Of a stretch of 64,000 bases of DNA, positions 1 to 11,525 are shown one piece after another. The stretch comes from Enoplolaimus lenunculus. Taxonomy: Eukaryota > Nematoda > Enoplea > Enoplida > Thoracostomopsidae. The number at the start of each line of letters is the position of its first letter. The stretch's first letter is position 1. The notes beneath the pieces are model-generated. The model ran no database searches and was not told the origin of the DNA. It worked only from the letters and a program-made list of their open reading frames with translations. The stretch lies in the NCBI GenBank assembly GCA_030248215.1, contig JASANG010000880.1:1-64000 (forward strand), written 5' to 3'. The position numbers and the translations under genes were made by a program.

Positions 1-243
1 ATATACTGCTTGGCAAAGTATATAACATTTCACTAAATATGTTAACATGCCATGCAACGTTTTACTGCTTAAATTGAAGCGTTAAATCGTAATTTAATAC
101 AAACCTTAACAACACCGAGAATACAGGACAACCATGTGAAAAATACTGCGTTCAATTACCGGAAGCGGATAGTGAAACAGCTTAGATTTTCATACCCGAG
201 CCGGAATTCCGATTGCACAACGACTATGCTGTTACACACTAAC

Positions 244-337
244 CTAAAATCCACTTTTCTGATACGCATATTTTATCTGGAATGGCCATTGCACTAGGAG
301 TCACCAAAATATCTGCACGAAGACTGCTTCCACTTGC
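244..337 (-). CDS. MCPH1: MCPH1 exon 13 (BRCT3 core)
   Basis: Acceptor ATTCTAG, donor TTAG|GTTAGT. Reads ASGSSLRADILVTPSAMAIP ... ICVSEKWIL, matching human RQASIVIGPYS ... VKYLSEKWVLDSI. One base (G) remains for the next exon, consistent with the Asp of the following DSI. That exon, with the stop codon, should lie left of position 1. Confidence 0.87.
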
Positions 338-3300
338 CTAGAATGTTTGTAAATACGGTTAACGATAAGTTTCTTCAATGTTTTGTGTGTGATAATAGCA
401 GAATTATTCATAAAACGAAAACTTGCTAAAATGTTTTTACGAAACCGTGCAAAACATTAAAATCGAAAAATTGTAATCTACATATCAGTTTATTGTAGAT
501 ACCCGTCAAACGTCTGAGTATGTAGTATTAGTTAAAACTTAAAAGTCTAACGCACAAAGTATTTATTTACATTTTACCTTTCCCCCAAACATTTGAATAA
601 GCTTGCGCAAATGTTTCGGTTTAGGCTCAGTTTCGCCACGAATTCCAATAATACCTTTCGATTGGAACAACTCTTGGCATACCAAAGGATTAAGTCGCGC
701 ACGCTGAAAAAATATAAGAAACGATGCTTAAGGCGGACATAAACCAGTGACAAAGATATCACTATTGAAATTAGATGTCAGTAAGCAATACCATACGCAG
801 CCAAAAAAGAACGACTACACAAAATCTATAAAACTAAAAAAGTGCACTAACCTTACAAGATGGCAACTCTTTTGAAATTTCGTACGTTTCTTCTGGAAGC
901 CAAAATCCAGTTCTGACAGAATCTAGCACCTAAAATGATAGAATTACATAGCATAACTGTGCCGCTAGTCGGCGCGCATCACTCACTGTTCTCGATGGAA
1001 AAGCCTTGCCATTGTTTTTATATTATCAAAGTTGCATTCCTGGAGGTGAACGTTCGCCAAATGGTTAACGACACCATCGCCCAGACCAAGACCCCTTCAG
1101 TTAGACAGATTTTTTGTCTTCTGTTCAAATTTCTCTGTCTTAAAGCAATATCATTTTCGTACATTAAATACGCTTTCATATGCTATTTTTAGGTGTAAAA
1201 AACGTTCTACGTGTGTTTATTTGCAGTGCTTCGCATTTTCTTTAGAACTACAAAACAAAATTATAATGTTTTTGATCTTAACCTGTTCCAAAATTTAGAA
1301 CATTGCGGTAATAAATCAAAACTGACCCAATCAATATTGAGCAACCAGCAACCTTGTGAGAGTCCGTACATTAAATTTAGCGTTCGACGGCTACGGCACA
1401 CAACATGAGTTGTCGCACGACTAACATCGTTTTCAATGAAAAACTTCCCAAATTTGCGAACCGCTTTCATCACTTCATTTCGTTCACTACAAAATAAACA
1501 TTCTACGGGTGCAAATGTTCAGTGAAGCGACTAAGCAATAGACAAGTCAACCGTTAAATTTACGCTGCTCCTACTACGTGAATTTAGCTGAAGTAGTTAA
1601 TTGCAATCACTTTCGTCATGTACTGCAGCATTCTCGATGTACTTCTGATTAGCAAACCGAATTAGATGTGAAAGCTTATCATATACTGAACTTTAGACCT
1701 TAAATTTTTTGATATTTGTGTTACAACCACTGATTGTTTAATGTTCATAGAATTTAAGTTTTATTCAGAAGCGAAATCAACGATCAAAACTCCAAGATCA
1801 TTGAAAGAACACAGCAAATAATTGGTCAATCTCGCTTCTCACTTTTGCATGGGACGTTCACTCGCGGTACCGGGGAGAGGCTGGTATTTGTGGCTAGTAT
1901 TATGTTGCCATATTTTTTGGTTTACCTATAGCGAAACAGTTATTAACTTTTCCAAATTCAATCACATACCTCGTATGCAAACTAGACATCACAAGGCTTT
2001 CATTCGGCGATCGACTTACACTTCCCACAACACGACGAGTTTTTCCTTTGCATGTTGTAGCAACTGAATCGCACCCAACAGGGCTGTTCGGCCCCGAGTT
2101 TGTGTCAACTGGACCGCAATCTCCGCTGTCATCGGATTTTATCACGCTACTATGATCAAGATACGCTAGAGTAGACGAACCATCAGCCCCATCGATACTT
2201 GGTTCTGGTGTATCAGTAGTGAACAAAGACGTTGAATCTCGCGAAGTGAGTTTTGACGTTCGCCGTCTCAATTTCCGAGACAGGGTTGTATTATTTTCCT
2301 TTGTATCCAATGATGGATCTTGTTTGTTACGCCTGCCAACACTGCTTTCATTGTGATTCTCTTTCGCACTTTCTGGACTAGTTTTATTAAACTTGCGTTT
2401 CTTAACGTTCGCGCTAACCATACCTGGATGTATCCTAGCAAATATTTGACTGCACTCTGCATCTTCGTCACCTGGAATCTCTTCAGTAGAAGTCATCGGC
2501 GCTAGTTGCGTGCTGTTTACACCAGCAGCCGCCTTTGTTCTTGTTCTTTCACTGCGCCGGTTCACTTTGTTGACTTGTTCACGTTCGGATTCAAACTGCT
2601 GGTCATCCTTGTCATTAACCAAATGCTTCTCAGCGGGATTTGCGGCCTTTCCTTTTTTGTTGCGCTTAATATCGGTGCTGTCCCACGGATTTTTGTGTTT
2701 TTTCATTGAGTCTAAAACAACCGGACACATGGCAAGTTTTGGAGGACTACAACAAACAGTGTTGCGGCGCTGACGCCGCTTTGGCGTCCAACTATGATCA
2801 CTCTCATTTGCGCTGTCAGAAGCGAAATGAGAGTTGAATACGTGCGTTGTTCCAGAATAATTCGGCGTGATATTTGCAGTCGTATTTAGCGCACCCCCGT
2901 ATGCGGTAGACATTGAATCATCATTAGATGTACTTTCGGCTCGCTTTCTTCCGCGTGGCTCACTCCCCGCTGGACTTGCTAAAACAGAAATAGGATCATC
3001 TCGTTTGTCTGAGTCTTGAATAAAATGGAGTCTTCGTTTGCGAGTCGTGACGTTTGACATTTTATCGGCTGGCCCAAAAACACACCCAATTGCCAAACCT
3101 TCACCTCTTTTGCTTACTGAAACAGCATTATACTGCTCGGTTCTTCCATCTTTCTTTGCTGCAGATCCAGCCCGTAACGTAGCCTGCTGGTTGTTTGTCG
3201 ACTTTGCAGGGTGATTCACAATATTTCGGACTTGCTTGCCAACGATTAAATAGTCCCTTTTTTGCATATTAGTTCGTGTATTTGCTGTTTTTGTTGCTTT

Positions 3301-6300
3301 GCTACGACACATACTCAGACCACTTTTCTTGCCAATCTTTTTAGCAGTTGTTGTTTTTACTGTAGCCATGTGTGGATGGCGTTTATTAAACACACCACCG
3401 TCAGTTACGTAATCATCACACGAATCTGTAAACTCGAACACATCCGATTTTCTGGGCAAATCACGACGTTCTGCAGCACTTATTCGACGCAGCTGGCGTT
3501 GCTTCTCCGTAAAAGAAATTCGTCGCTCGTTTGCTGTGGCAGTAGGCAATATATAACCGCCCTCTTTGGAGTAAACCGTAGTGCGACATCTGTTGTAAGC
3601 ATTGGCCTGTGATACGGATTGTGAACTGTTAACAGTTTTTTCAATCAAACACCCGAATGAAGTATTAGCTGGCATAGCAGCTTGACTAAATGACACTCCT
3701 GCGATTTGCCGCCCAAATGTCCCAGGGGAATTTTCTGCATATGCATTAATATCTTTATCAGACGGCGTTTCAGCGCGAGTCTTCTCAACACATTTATTAG
3801 AGCTTTTTCTATCTTTGAGATTAGCTGTAATTGCACCGCAATTTGTGTTAACATTATTGCTAATTTCTCCTGATAGACGGGATTCAGTTCGCTTACTCGA
3901 TTGATTATGAAATAACCCAAACGTAGGTTCAATATCGTGCGATGGAAAAACCATATCCATAGATTCCAGTTCTTGGTCACATTCCCTTTCATCGGCCGGA
4001 GAGATTTTGTCGCCTACACTTGTTTCAGCATCGTTATTCTGCACACTAATATCGTTTGAAAGCTCATCAGCATTGCAAGCATTACCTTCGTCACAATCCT
4101 CAGGAATAAATCCACCAGGCGATTGAGAGCGTAAAACATCGGTATTGATCTCCGTCTCAGTTGTAGGAATAATTTCCAAACCATCAGAAGACATATTTAA
4201 AGCAGAATCACTAGTTTCAGTTACAGCCTGATTTTTCTCACTGACACTCGACATTTCTAAGCGTGTTTCACTAGACACCAATTTATCATCAACGACAGTT
4301 CCAGTCCTGTTGTCGCTGCTTTGCGTAGTTTTATCCCTTTCAATGGCTGACCTGCTGGTGCTTGTGCTGTTACGACGGTGGCTGTAGCGTCTCAAATCAG
4401 ATTGCTTCGGCACTTTTGCTTCTGTTCCGATCAAGCATCTACGTTGCTTTGGCGTGCATTGTTCAATACCAGTTGACTTGACAGATCTTAATTTAGCCGG
4501 AATACTAAATTCTTTTCCAGCGTTTGGATTGCGATCCGAAATGCTACTGATTGATCTGCCGAGTGTTGGTGTATTTGAAGCAAGTTGGTCAGCACAGAAA
4601 CTGCAAAAAACCTCGTAATGCAAACTTGATTTTATACAAAAGCAGGAATAATTTGAAAAATAATATTTACCAAAAGCACAAACCTTGTTATTTTAAGAAA
4701 CTCAGGGTTGACTAAAGGCCCAGTCAGGTATTCGTGGCTTACTTTTTGAAAAATTTCTTCCAAATTTTGACAGAAACTGTACTTTAAGAAGAGTTTCTGA
4801 TAACTACACAACCAATGAATTCCAAGCCCAACACAAGTTTTATACGTCATTGCCTACTACAATCAACGTGAGCCATATTTCGCAAAAAGATGGCGTTACA
4901 CTTTATAAAAAATTTAATGTCATCAGTCGTTGTCCATCGCTGCATGTGATCACCCGTCATATTGCCATATCGTACGCTGATTGCTCCTGTGCGATACAGC
5001 ACGGCGGCGGAGGGCGTAGCCCGTCAAGTATAGCGTCACCCAACACATTTAATAATTAGAAAAACGTCTCACTCACTCAAAACCGCCCGCAACTTCTAAT
5101 GAATCTCGAACCATTAGTCCAGTACGCCCAGTATTGAACGTGGACGTGTCGTTTTCTGCGACAGCTTCTTCGTCATTGATCGGTTGCGATTCCGGGACCA
5201 ACATTGATATCAGTGATGATGACTGAGAAAGCGACCTACCAGGAGACAACCATGTCAATGTTCAAACGCAAAACAAAAACGTGTAACAAACCACAATTTT
5301 TCGTAGAAAAAGTTCACATACGTAAACTTTTACATTTGATTCAATCGTAAAAACAACGTATGATCATAATATATTTCAATCAATGGAACCAATTGTTAAA
5401 GGTAACAATAACTTAAACGACGGTACATAAAACACTCGTCTATGTGTTGTAGGTGTTGCAGAGATAAAAACCACACGTTGGCTTCGTCTGCGAACAGAAC
5501 AACCTTCAAAAAATTTATTCAAAATCGAAAAGTTAGCAAATGCCTATGCTAAGTAAACAATGGCAAAGGTCTAAGGTAAAAATTCACAAACCCTTCCGTG
5601 TCATCTATTGTCAGTCTGCGAACCATGTCATTTTTGCTGCTACTACCATTGCCTTAAAATTTACAAAACAGACATCGATACTGAGCGTTTTCAATTCAAA
5701 CGACCCGACTCGCATTAGATAAGAAGTAATTTGCGTAGCTCAGCTGCTCATACGCGGTTCCACTCGCACTGCTGCATAAACGTCTATGATGTTGCAAACA
5801 AAGGGCTGCATAATTTCTAGCGTATGCCCTTGACGTAGAAGAAATCAAAAATATAAATGCAAAAATAACAAAACTAGAACATTAAAGTAGAAGCTAAAGA
5901 GACACGTTTCTAAAATAATGCAATATGTTTGTACTTACCTGGTTCAGCATTTTTTTCACCAAATCGTTTGCGCATTACTTCACGAAGTGGTGTGTGAGTA
6001 GTTGGTGAAAATTCTTCATCATCAACGTTTAAATCTGCATAATAAAAATAAATAGCACGCGTTATAAAGTTTTTGTAGATAAGATAGCGCTTGCAACTTG
6101 AACGTGCAAGCTATTTTGCAGCTAGTACTTGCAGCTGTCAGTTTTGTGAACGGAGTATCGGACAATACGTGCACGCATAGGTTGTGATCGCATGCATTTT
6201 CTCGCACCAAAAACTTTCATGCAAGTCGCCACGACTATTGCTATATGGAAACACTTGCACGCATGAATAAAGCTTAAACCATCCAGTAAATTGACGAATA

Positions 6301-9300
6301 AGCGAGTGTTATCCAAACAACTTAATAGACTGCAATGAATCGAACGTAACCATAAAACGATATAAATTAACCAACGCACTTTTAGTAAGATCCATAATTT
6401 TTCTCTTTAAATTTTCAACTAGTTGTTCGTTGTCCTGCTCTGGGCTCCAGTTTAGATAGTAGTTGTGCTGCGTACCCTAAAACATATAAAATAAACACAT
6501 AAGTGCTAACTCAAAACATATACACATACACCTTTGAAGAAAAGAGAAAAGCGCAATACACAGAATTCGTTACACATGTAAGAATGTGTATTTGCAAATT
6601 AGTAACTCACTTATTGCGAAAAGTAAATCTTAGCTAACACACTTCCTCCATTTAACATTACAATTTTGAGTTTAAGGTTGGTGCTATACTTGCTCGCGTA
6701 CAATACCGATTGGTACAAGATGGCGCCGCATGGCAAGTATGTATAGCGCCACCCTACCACCCTAAATCATCAGACCTGAGTTGATCTATTAAAATACGAT
6801 ACAATTGTTTCTGTCGACGATGCACGCCTCATTGCAGCACCGACCAGTTTACGAGCGACTACAGTTTCCCTGCAGCGTTTACGATGAATCCCAGCAGGGT
6901 TTCGTTGATTACTCAAGTATGCTTCGGTATTGATGCGATCGAGACGGAAACGTTTTGGTTGCATCGACCGCTGTTTCTGTAAACCGAAGCAAAATACTAA
7001 TCCAACATACGTCTGCTAAAAACTTCTATCTGAGTCATCTGAAAGACATAAATTTATAATTTGCCTTCTGGCTTCTCCACAGCTTGAAAATTTCAGCCGG
7101 GGAGCGTTTCCTGGGGGGCCCCAGGAGTTTCCTGGGGGGCAGCTGATTTTGCTGGGGGGCAGTTTTCCTGGGGGCCCCCAGATGATCTGGGGGGTCCTGG
7201 GGGGCAAGCTTAAAATTTTGCAAACCGACTTTTTGGACCATTTTTTTCATTCTGGACCGTGTTTCCAACTCAACGTAAGATTACTCATCGCTCAACATGA
7301 CAAAAATTTCTCGCAACCGCTAATAACAATAATTTTAACTAATATTACGTATATACTGACAACTTAACCAGAAGTTGAAAGAAGCACAATTATATAAAAT
7401 ATAGATAATCTATAATTGAAACTGTGATTAATATATATTTTGTATATTAGTCACAGCTTCAATTTATCATAAGGCTCAGGCGGGTTGAACTTGCTGCTGC
7501 AAGGTACTTTCGAATGCTGTATGCCCTGAAACGGTCTTTATATAATTGTGCTTTTTCAGTTCATTATTGAATTGTATTAGTTACTACAGATAGTTGTAAC
7601 GCTATTAAAAATTATGAGTACTCAGCTAATATAAAATCATATTTTGCCGAATGTCCGCCTCAAAAGAAGTCCAGGTCTTTACGTTTTAACATTGAAAATT
7701 TTTGACCTAGAAAAGTCCTGGGGGGCCCCAGCAAAAAAATTTGCTGGGGGGGGCTTTTTGCTGGGGGCGGCCGAAAACTCGCCGGGGGGCCTATCCTGGG
7801 GGTGGCAAACTTTTCGCAGGGGAAAATGAAAATTTCGAAAAGTGCTGGGGGTCCCCCGCTGTGGAGAAGCCAGGCCTTATCTATCTAATCCTGCAAACAT
7901 AAATCCGCGTGTATATAGCAGCTATCATCACCAGCTAGCGATGGGTTTTCAACTCAAAACTAGCACGGAAGTAAGCCAAATGAACTGGGGAAAACGTGCT
8001 GGATTTCGATTGTTACCAACTGGTGATAAGTGATACATCTATTTGAGAACATGAGCCCTTGCGTCAGCAGAAATGAAACTGACTCTAATTGAACAGCCTA
8101 AATGCACATAAATTCATCACAGATGAAAGCGTTTGCGCCCGTGACTCTGAACAGAAGTGAAGAATTAAGCAAAGTGGAGGAAATTGTTGTATATAAACAA
8201 AATCACCAACTCTGTTCGAAATTTTAACAGAATCTGCTTTATATAATCCCACTAACCCGTATTTTCCCAACAATAATAGGCGTTCCTTGATCATCGGTAT
8301 GAGGTATATAAAAAGGCTCTTCATCAACGCGAATATTTTCAATTAAGCATCTGAAACAATTATTGTAGAACAAAAGTAATCATATATCACAAAAGCCCGT
8401 CTAAAAACTTAACAGCATAATGGTATAGTTGCGCACATTCGTAAGCAACATTCAGGCTATCTAAAACATGCTAAACTACCAACACCAATACAAATGCATA
8501 AACTGTATTGCTTTAGCTGCAGAAGCTTACCGATCAACCCATAGAACATTAACCAGATGTATTTTCATTTTGCGTGCTCGTTCCACTGTTGCTTGTCTAC
8601 CATCTTGAAACACAACATGGGTTACGCGTGACGTAATTCGTGTACAAACGCGCGCCCCGAGATCCCTTAATTTATTCGCAAAACATTCGGATCGATTTTC
8701 GCGATCGCTATACACTTCTACGAATGCTGTTATACCTGGAACAATTCAAGTAACTATTGCAAAAATTGAGAATAAGCTAGTATACATCGTGTATATAGAT
8801 TACATATACGAGCTTTGAAATCAAATAATTGCATATCGTCTTTGTCAAAAACTCTATGCAAGGTGAAGTGATACACATTGCGCTGAATGTTATGCTACAA
8901 TTTAATCTAGTGAATTGATAAATGAAGAAAAAACTGATACAGCATATTAGACATCAAAAATTCATATGTAGTATAATTCGTATTCGTTAAAATTCATGTT
9001 CCAGTAATCTCTAAATTAAGATACACTTTCCGAAACTAAAACAAGCCAATTTTAAAAACATAACCCTTATGAGTAAATCACAAATTATATATCCCTGTAA
9101 CTAACTGGCATTGACAAATCAGTAAACAAGCAAGACTTACCAGCCAACGGACCACTAGGCTGTGTAGGCGGCAACTCAACCGAATCTTCATCGCCACCGT
9201 TCGCTAATTCATCATCTACGCCATTGGCACCGCTTAAATTTGTCATTTGGTTGCAATCAAAATGTTCCCGATTTTTGAAGCTTTCATTTCGCGATGAAAC

Positions 9301-10270
9301 AAGCTGCGAGCAGTCAATCGTGGCACGGCGATTCTTTAGCTCAGCGTTTCCTTCAGCAGAGTGGTATTGCTGGCCAGGTTGTGATATTTCGCGATCATCC
9401 TCTGCTGCGTTTTGCACTTCATTTTCACTTACTGTTGCTAAATTGGGTACCGAACAAGTTGTCAAAGAACGCCTACATGGTGATGAACCACTAACGTCGC
9501 TAACGTTTTTATAATCATCCGAGTCTAAAAGTATTCACATTGTAAACACATCAGAAAAGAAGTCGAGCAGAATTCAACGAAAGATTCAACACAGCGTCAT
9601 CTTACCTTAAGCTTCTCAGATTTCACTAGCTGATGTTTGATCTTATACGTTTAGTTTAAATTACACAATTTACCATACTGAAAAAGCGGGATACCCGATT
9701 CTTAATAATGGTGATGAAAAGTGACCAACGACGTGTATTATGTCGTACTAATCCAGGATTTTGCTTTCTAAACTGGAAGTGGGTGTTGGTGGGGTTGTTT
9801 CATTTCAGTAAAACTCATTTTTCAAAATCGCATTTGCAATAAGATCAACTCGTAGGTACTAGTTGCGGAATATATATCATACTGAACAAAACCGCGTGAA
9901 CAAACCGAACAAAAAGCGAAACAGAATCCTGCCAGTGAAAAATTCAAAAATATCGAATACGCTGCCCGCCACTTACAGTGCACGAAACTACTCATTGTTC
10001 GCATGTCACAATATAAATTTTCTAATATCTGCAATCAACTGCAAATTTAAACTTATATCGTAAAATTTCAGATTATCTATAATGTAGGTAACAGATTTCT
10101 TTTGATGTGCGCAGGTCTCACGACATACCCATTTGTAATGCGATATCTATACACGACCAGCGGGAACTTCCATCGCTTTGTTCATGAACGCCACTCACAT
10201 CTTTTGTTTCAACGATTGCATTGCGCTTTTTAAATCTTGCCACGTGTAATGGAGTTTTACTACGATACAT
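244..10270 (-). CDS. MCPH1: Microcephalin (MCPH1) orthologue, 13 coding exons, 3' end outside window
   Basis: Nuclear BRCT protein that in animals restrains condensin II and acts in the DNA damage response. Exons on the minus strand: 10129-10270, 9141-9524, 8531-8735, 8257-8350, 6380-6476, 5939-6034, 5754-5805, 5077-5235, 1970-4600, 1327-1486, 852-929, 578-703, 244-337. All junctions keep phase and total about 1,439 codons, against roughly 835 residues in human. Layout: about 175 residues of N-terminal extension; BRCT1 (ITAFVEVYSDRENRSE ... VTHVVFQDG ... VNVLWVDRC); a short conserved stretch after it (exons 5-6); a long low-complexity linker; BRCT2 (ATTHVV, GCWLLNIDW); BRCT3 (ending VSEKWIL). 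The start ATG at 10270 is the first Met after an in-frame TAA. The last exon frame ends in phase 1 at 244, so at least one more exon lies to the left. Exon 7 is the least certain. Family identity is seen in the sequence; function is known from the family. Confidence 0.9.
578..703 (-). CDS. MCPH1: MCPH1 exon 12 (first half of BRCT3)
   Basis: Acceptor TTTTTTCAG, donor AAG|GTAAAA, 42 codons in phase 0. Reads RARLNPLVCQELFQSKGIIG ... KLIQMFGGK. The LIQMFGGK end corresponds to human LVHLCGGRV of BRCT3. Confidence 0.88.
852..929 (-). CDS. MCPH1: MCPH1 exon 11 (end of BRCT2)
   Basis: Acceptor ATTTTAG, donor AAG|GTTAGT, 26 codons in phase 0. Reads VLDSVRTGFWLPEETYEISK then ELPSCK, equivalent to human [20 protein letters not shown]. 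Closes the second BRCT domain. Confidence 0.9.
1327..1486 (-). CDS. MCPH1: MCPH1 exon 10 (BRCT2)
   Basis: Acceptor TTTTGTAG, donor TGG|GTCAGT, phase 0. It encodes SERNEVMKAVRKFGKFFI, then ATTHVVCRSRRTLNLMYGLS and GCWLLNIDW. These align with human [37 protein letters not shown] and GCWVLSYDW. The frame stays open past the donor, but homology and exon 11 fix the junction. Confidence 0.93.
1970..4600 (-). CDS. MCPH1: MCPH1 exon 9 (giant linker exon)
   Basis: A 2,631-bp uninterrupted frame of about 877 codons between a TTTTTTGCAG acceptor and a GAG|GTATGT donor. Composition is Ser/Thr/Asp/Glu/Lys/Arg-rich with many basic clusters (RKRRLHF, WTPKRRQRR, KKRKFN, RKLRRRTSK) that could be nuclear localisation signals, as expected for the disordered MCPH1 centre. 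Around 3,398-3,463 it reads RKSDVFEFTDSCDDYV, reminiscent of a conserved acidic/aromatic patch in the vertebrate linker. Its last codons (ESLVMSSLHT) lead into BRCT2 as human TLVMTSMPSEK does. The linker is longer than the whole vertebrate central region. Confidence 0.92.
5077..5235 (-). CDS. MCPH1: MCPH1 exon 8
   Basis: Open frame of 53 codons, acidic (SQPINDEEAVAENDTSTFN), between a GGTAG acceptor and a GA|GTGAGT donor. The two trailing bases join with T of exon 9 to make Asp, keeping frame into the large exon. Low-complexity linker with no recognised motif. The acceptor choice is less sure than the donor. Confidence 0.62.
5754..5805 (-). CDS. MCPH1: MCPH1 exon 7 (tentative 52-bp exon)
   Basis: Predicted only because exon 6 (phase 1) cannot join exon 8 (phase 2) directly. 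This 52-bp segment is open, has an ATGCAG acceptor and a GTATGAG donor, and restores phase on both sides. It encodes ALCLQHHRRLCSSASGT with no domain. Another micro-exon in 5,240-5,938 could do the same job. Confidence 0.4.
5939..6034 (-). CDS. MCPH1: MCPH1 exon 6
   Basis: Acceptor TATGCAG, donor CAG|GTAAGT (strong). It reads NLNVDDEEFSPTTHTPLREV then MRKRFGEKN, matching the human [22 protein letters not shown] and MEKRLQEMKEKREN region in order and character. The upstream intron (6035-6379) carries a MITE fragment. Confidence 0.82.
6380..6476 (-). CDS. MCPH1: MCPH1 exon 5
   Basis: Acceptor TTTTAG, donor A|GTGCGT. It encodes GTQHNYYLNWSPEQDNEQLV and then a basic helix-like ENLKRKIMDLTK. This corresponds to the stretch after BRCT1 in vertebrates (TPENDKRFQKKFEKMAKEL). 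The donor is slightly weak. Confidence 0.75.
7068..7873. mobile_element. G-run-rich MITE, copy 1 (806 bp)
   Basis: TIRs CTGGCTTCTCCACAGC and its complement at the two ends. A 5-bp target duplication GCCTT flanks it (7063-7067, 7874-7878). Each end carries repeated TGGGGGGC-type G-runs, the 3' ones separated by AAATTTG-like palindromes; the centre is AT-rich with no coding capacity. It sits in MCPH1 intron 4. Confidence 0.9.
8257..8350 (-). CDS. MCPH1: MCPH1 exon 4 (end of BRCT1)
   Basis: Acceptor GTTTCAG, donor CGG|GTTAGT, ending in phase 0. It reads CLIENIRVDEEPFYIP and onward; the Cys and the DEEPFY block correspond to human KCRTAGAHIDESLFPA. The following 1.8-kb intron holds an 806-bp G-rich transposon and a GC-rich MITE fragment. 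Confidence 0.88.
8531..8735 (-). CDS. MCPH1: MCPH1 exon 3 (BRCT1)
   Basis: Acceptor TTCCAG, donor G|GTAAGC. It encodes the core of BRCT1: ITAFVEVYSDRENRSE, then GARV, VTHVVFQDGRQAT and VNVLWVDR. These align by eye with human MCPH1 (VAYVEVWS, GAKV, VTHVIFKDGYQST, VSVLWVEKC). The conserved Trp of the VLWV motif is present. Confidence 0.92.
9141..9524 (-). CDS. MCPH1: MCPH1 exon 2 (extension leading into BRCT1)
   Basis: Acceptor TTTTAG at 9525-9530; donor CTG|GTAAGT at 9141. It encodes about 128 residues rich in Ser, Asn, Glu and Asp, ending PTQPSGPLAG, which runs directly into BRCT1 in exon 3. No recognised domain. Vertebrate MCPH1 begins almost at BRCT1, so this is an added N-terminal region. 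Confidence 0.75.
10129..10270 (-). CDS. MCPH1: MCPH1 exon 1 (N-terminal extension)
   Basis: Starts at ATG 10270 (protein begins MYRSKTPLHVARFKKRN); an in-frame TAA lies five codons upstream. The donor is G|GTATGT and leaves one base, which with the AC opening exon 2 makes Asp. There is no domain and the stretch is basic. It could be internal to a longer 5' exon set if an upstream exon splices in, but the upstream stop argues against that. Confidence 0.65.
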
Positions 10271-10599
10271 AACTAGAATTTTTTATCGAGCACGTACATA
10301 CTATTAGTACATATGTGTAATAATTAAACAATATTACGCAAACTATTGTGTTGCAAAATAGAATCTGTAATAGGTACGAACACGAAAGTATATGCGTTAT
10401 AAGTACCACCTTCGCGGTATGTCAAACGAGTACCTACTTTGTACAGTTTTGATTTTATATATACAACACTTTTATATTATAAACTATAAATTAAGAGAAG
10501 TATAACTAAAATCAGCAATTCATGCGTTTTTGATTGTCATTTCGCTCTCTGATAATTTTTTGATAGTCCTCTCTGACGGCTTAAAGACCATATACATAG
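10271..10599. other. Upstream region of MCPH1, no gene seen
   Basis: AT-rich DNA directly 5' of the MCPH1 start; would include its promoter and 5' UTR. I see no TATA box at a convincing distance and no repeat family. No plus-strand frame of interest. Confidence 0.5.
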
Positions 10600-10607
10600 T
10601 ATCCAGG

Positions 10608-11004
10608 CAGGGTGCAACCGGAATTCCGGTTCCGGTTCCGGCAATTTTTCATCTTCCGGTTCCGGTTCCGGTAAATTTTTACCGGATTTAAAAATTCCGG
10701 TATTATAATTTGGCCGTTTTCTTAACTTTGCTAATTTTTAAGAATCTCTTTTGACAGCCACTTGTACTCCGAATATAAGCCATTGACGGTGGATTTCACT
10801 TCAGTCGATGATGAAAATCTAAAATACAGCAAATAAAATAAATACCTATGTTCTACTAAGGTTATTTCACAAATAATAGAGCAAAAAATAAGATTAAAAT
10901 GAAATTTTTGGTGAAATGCATTTTTCATTTTCCGGTTCCGGTTCCGGTAAAATTTTCAAATTCCGGTTCCGGTTCCGGTAAATTGTAATTCCGGTTGCAC
11001 CCTG
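10608..11004. mobile_element. hAT-like MITE with CCGGTT-rich ends (397 bp)
   Basis: Inverted ends CAGGGTGCAACCGGAATTCC and complement, with tandem CCGGTTCCGGTT near both. Flanks TATCCAGG (10600-10607) and TATCCATG (11005-11012) are an 8-bp TSD with one mismatch. AT-rich centre, non-coding. Confidence 0.88.
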
Positions 11005-11191
11005 TATCCATGCAGAGCTGCCTAAACACCTAATTTCAATGTCACCAAGTCTAATTTTGTCTCCAACAGTTTTTGTTGCTATACGTAGGCTACAGTATTC
11101 TTGAACTTTGAACTAATTATTTTTGTTTTACGTAGGTATGCATTCCAAAAATATGCAATGTCTATAGTCAGCGCCGATCATAGATATCATC

Positions 11192-11395
11192 CAGGGTTCA
11201 ACCGGAAATACAATTGACCGGAACCGGAATTTGAAAAAATTACCGGAAACAGAACCAGAATTTTCATCGTCATTTTTAGTAAGATATCTTAATTTGCAGC
11301 GACCAAAATTTAATACCGGAATTTTTATTTCCCGTAAAAAATTACAGAAACGAAAGCTGAAAAAATACCGGAACCGGAATTACGGTTACATTCTG
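11192..11395. mobile_element. hAT-like CCGGTT MITE, short copy
   Basis: Begins CAGGGTTCAACCGGAAA and ends with the diverged complement (CGGTTACATTCTG). Target duplication not clear. Confidence 0.65.
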
Positions 11396-11525
11396 ATCAT
11401 ATGCGTACCGTATAATACGTACGTACGTACATAACAAATAAAAGTGCGGGTGACTATGGCCGTCTTTGAAATTTAACTAACTTCAAACTGAAATATTTGT
11501 ACGTTATAAACTATAACACTGGTTT

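Noticed and set aside
1-243. Terminal MCPH1 exon within the window
   Set aside because: No segment in phase after an acceptor continues BRCT3; the area holds a CCGGTT-family MITE fragment and AT-rich intron.
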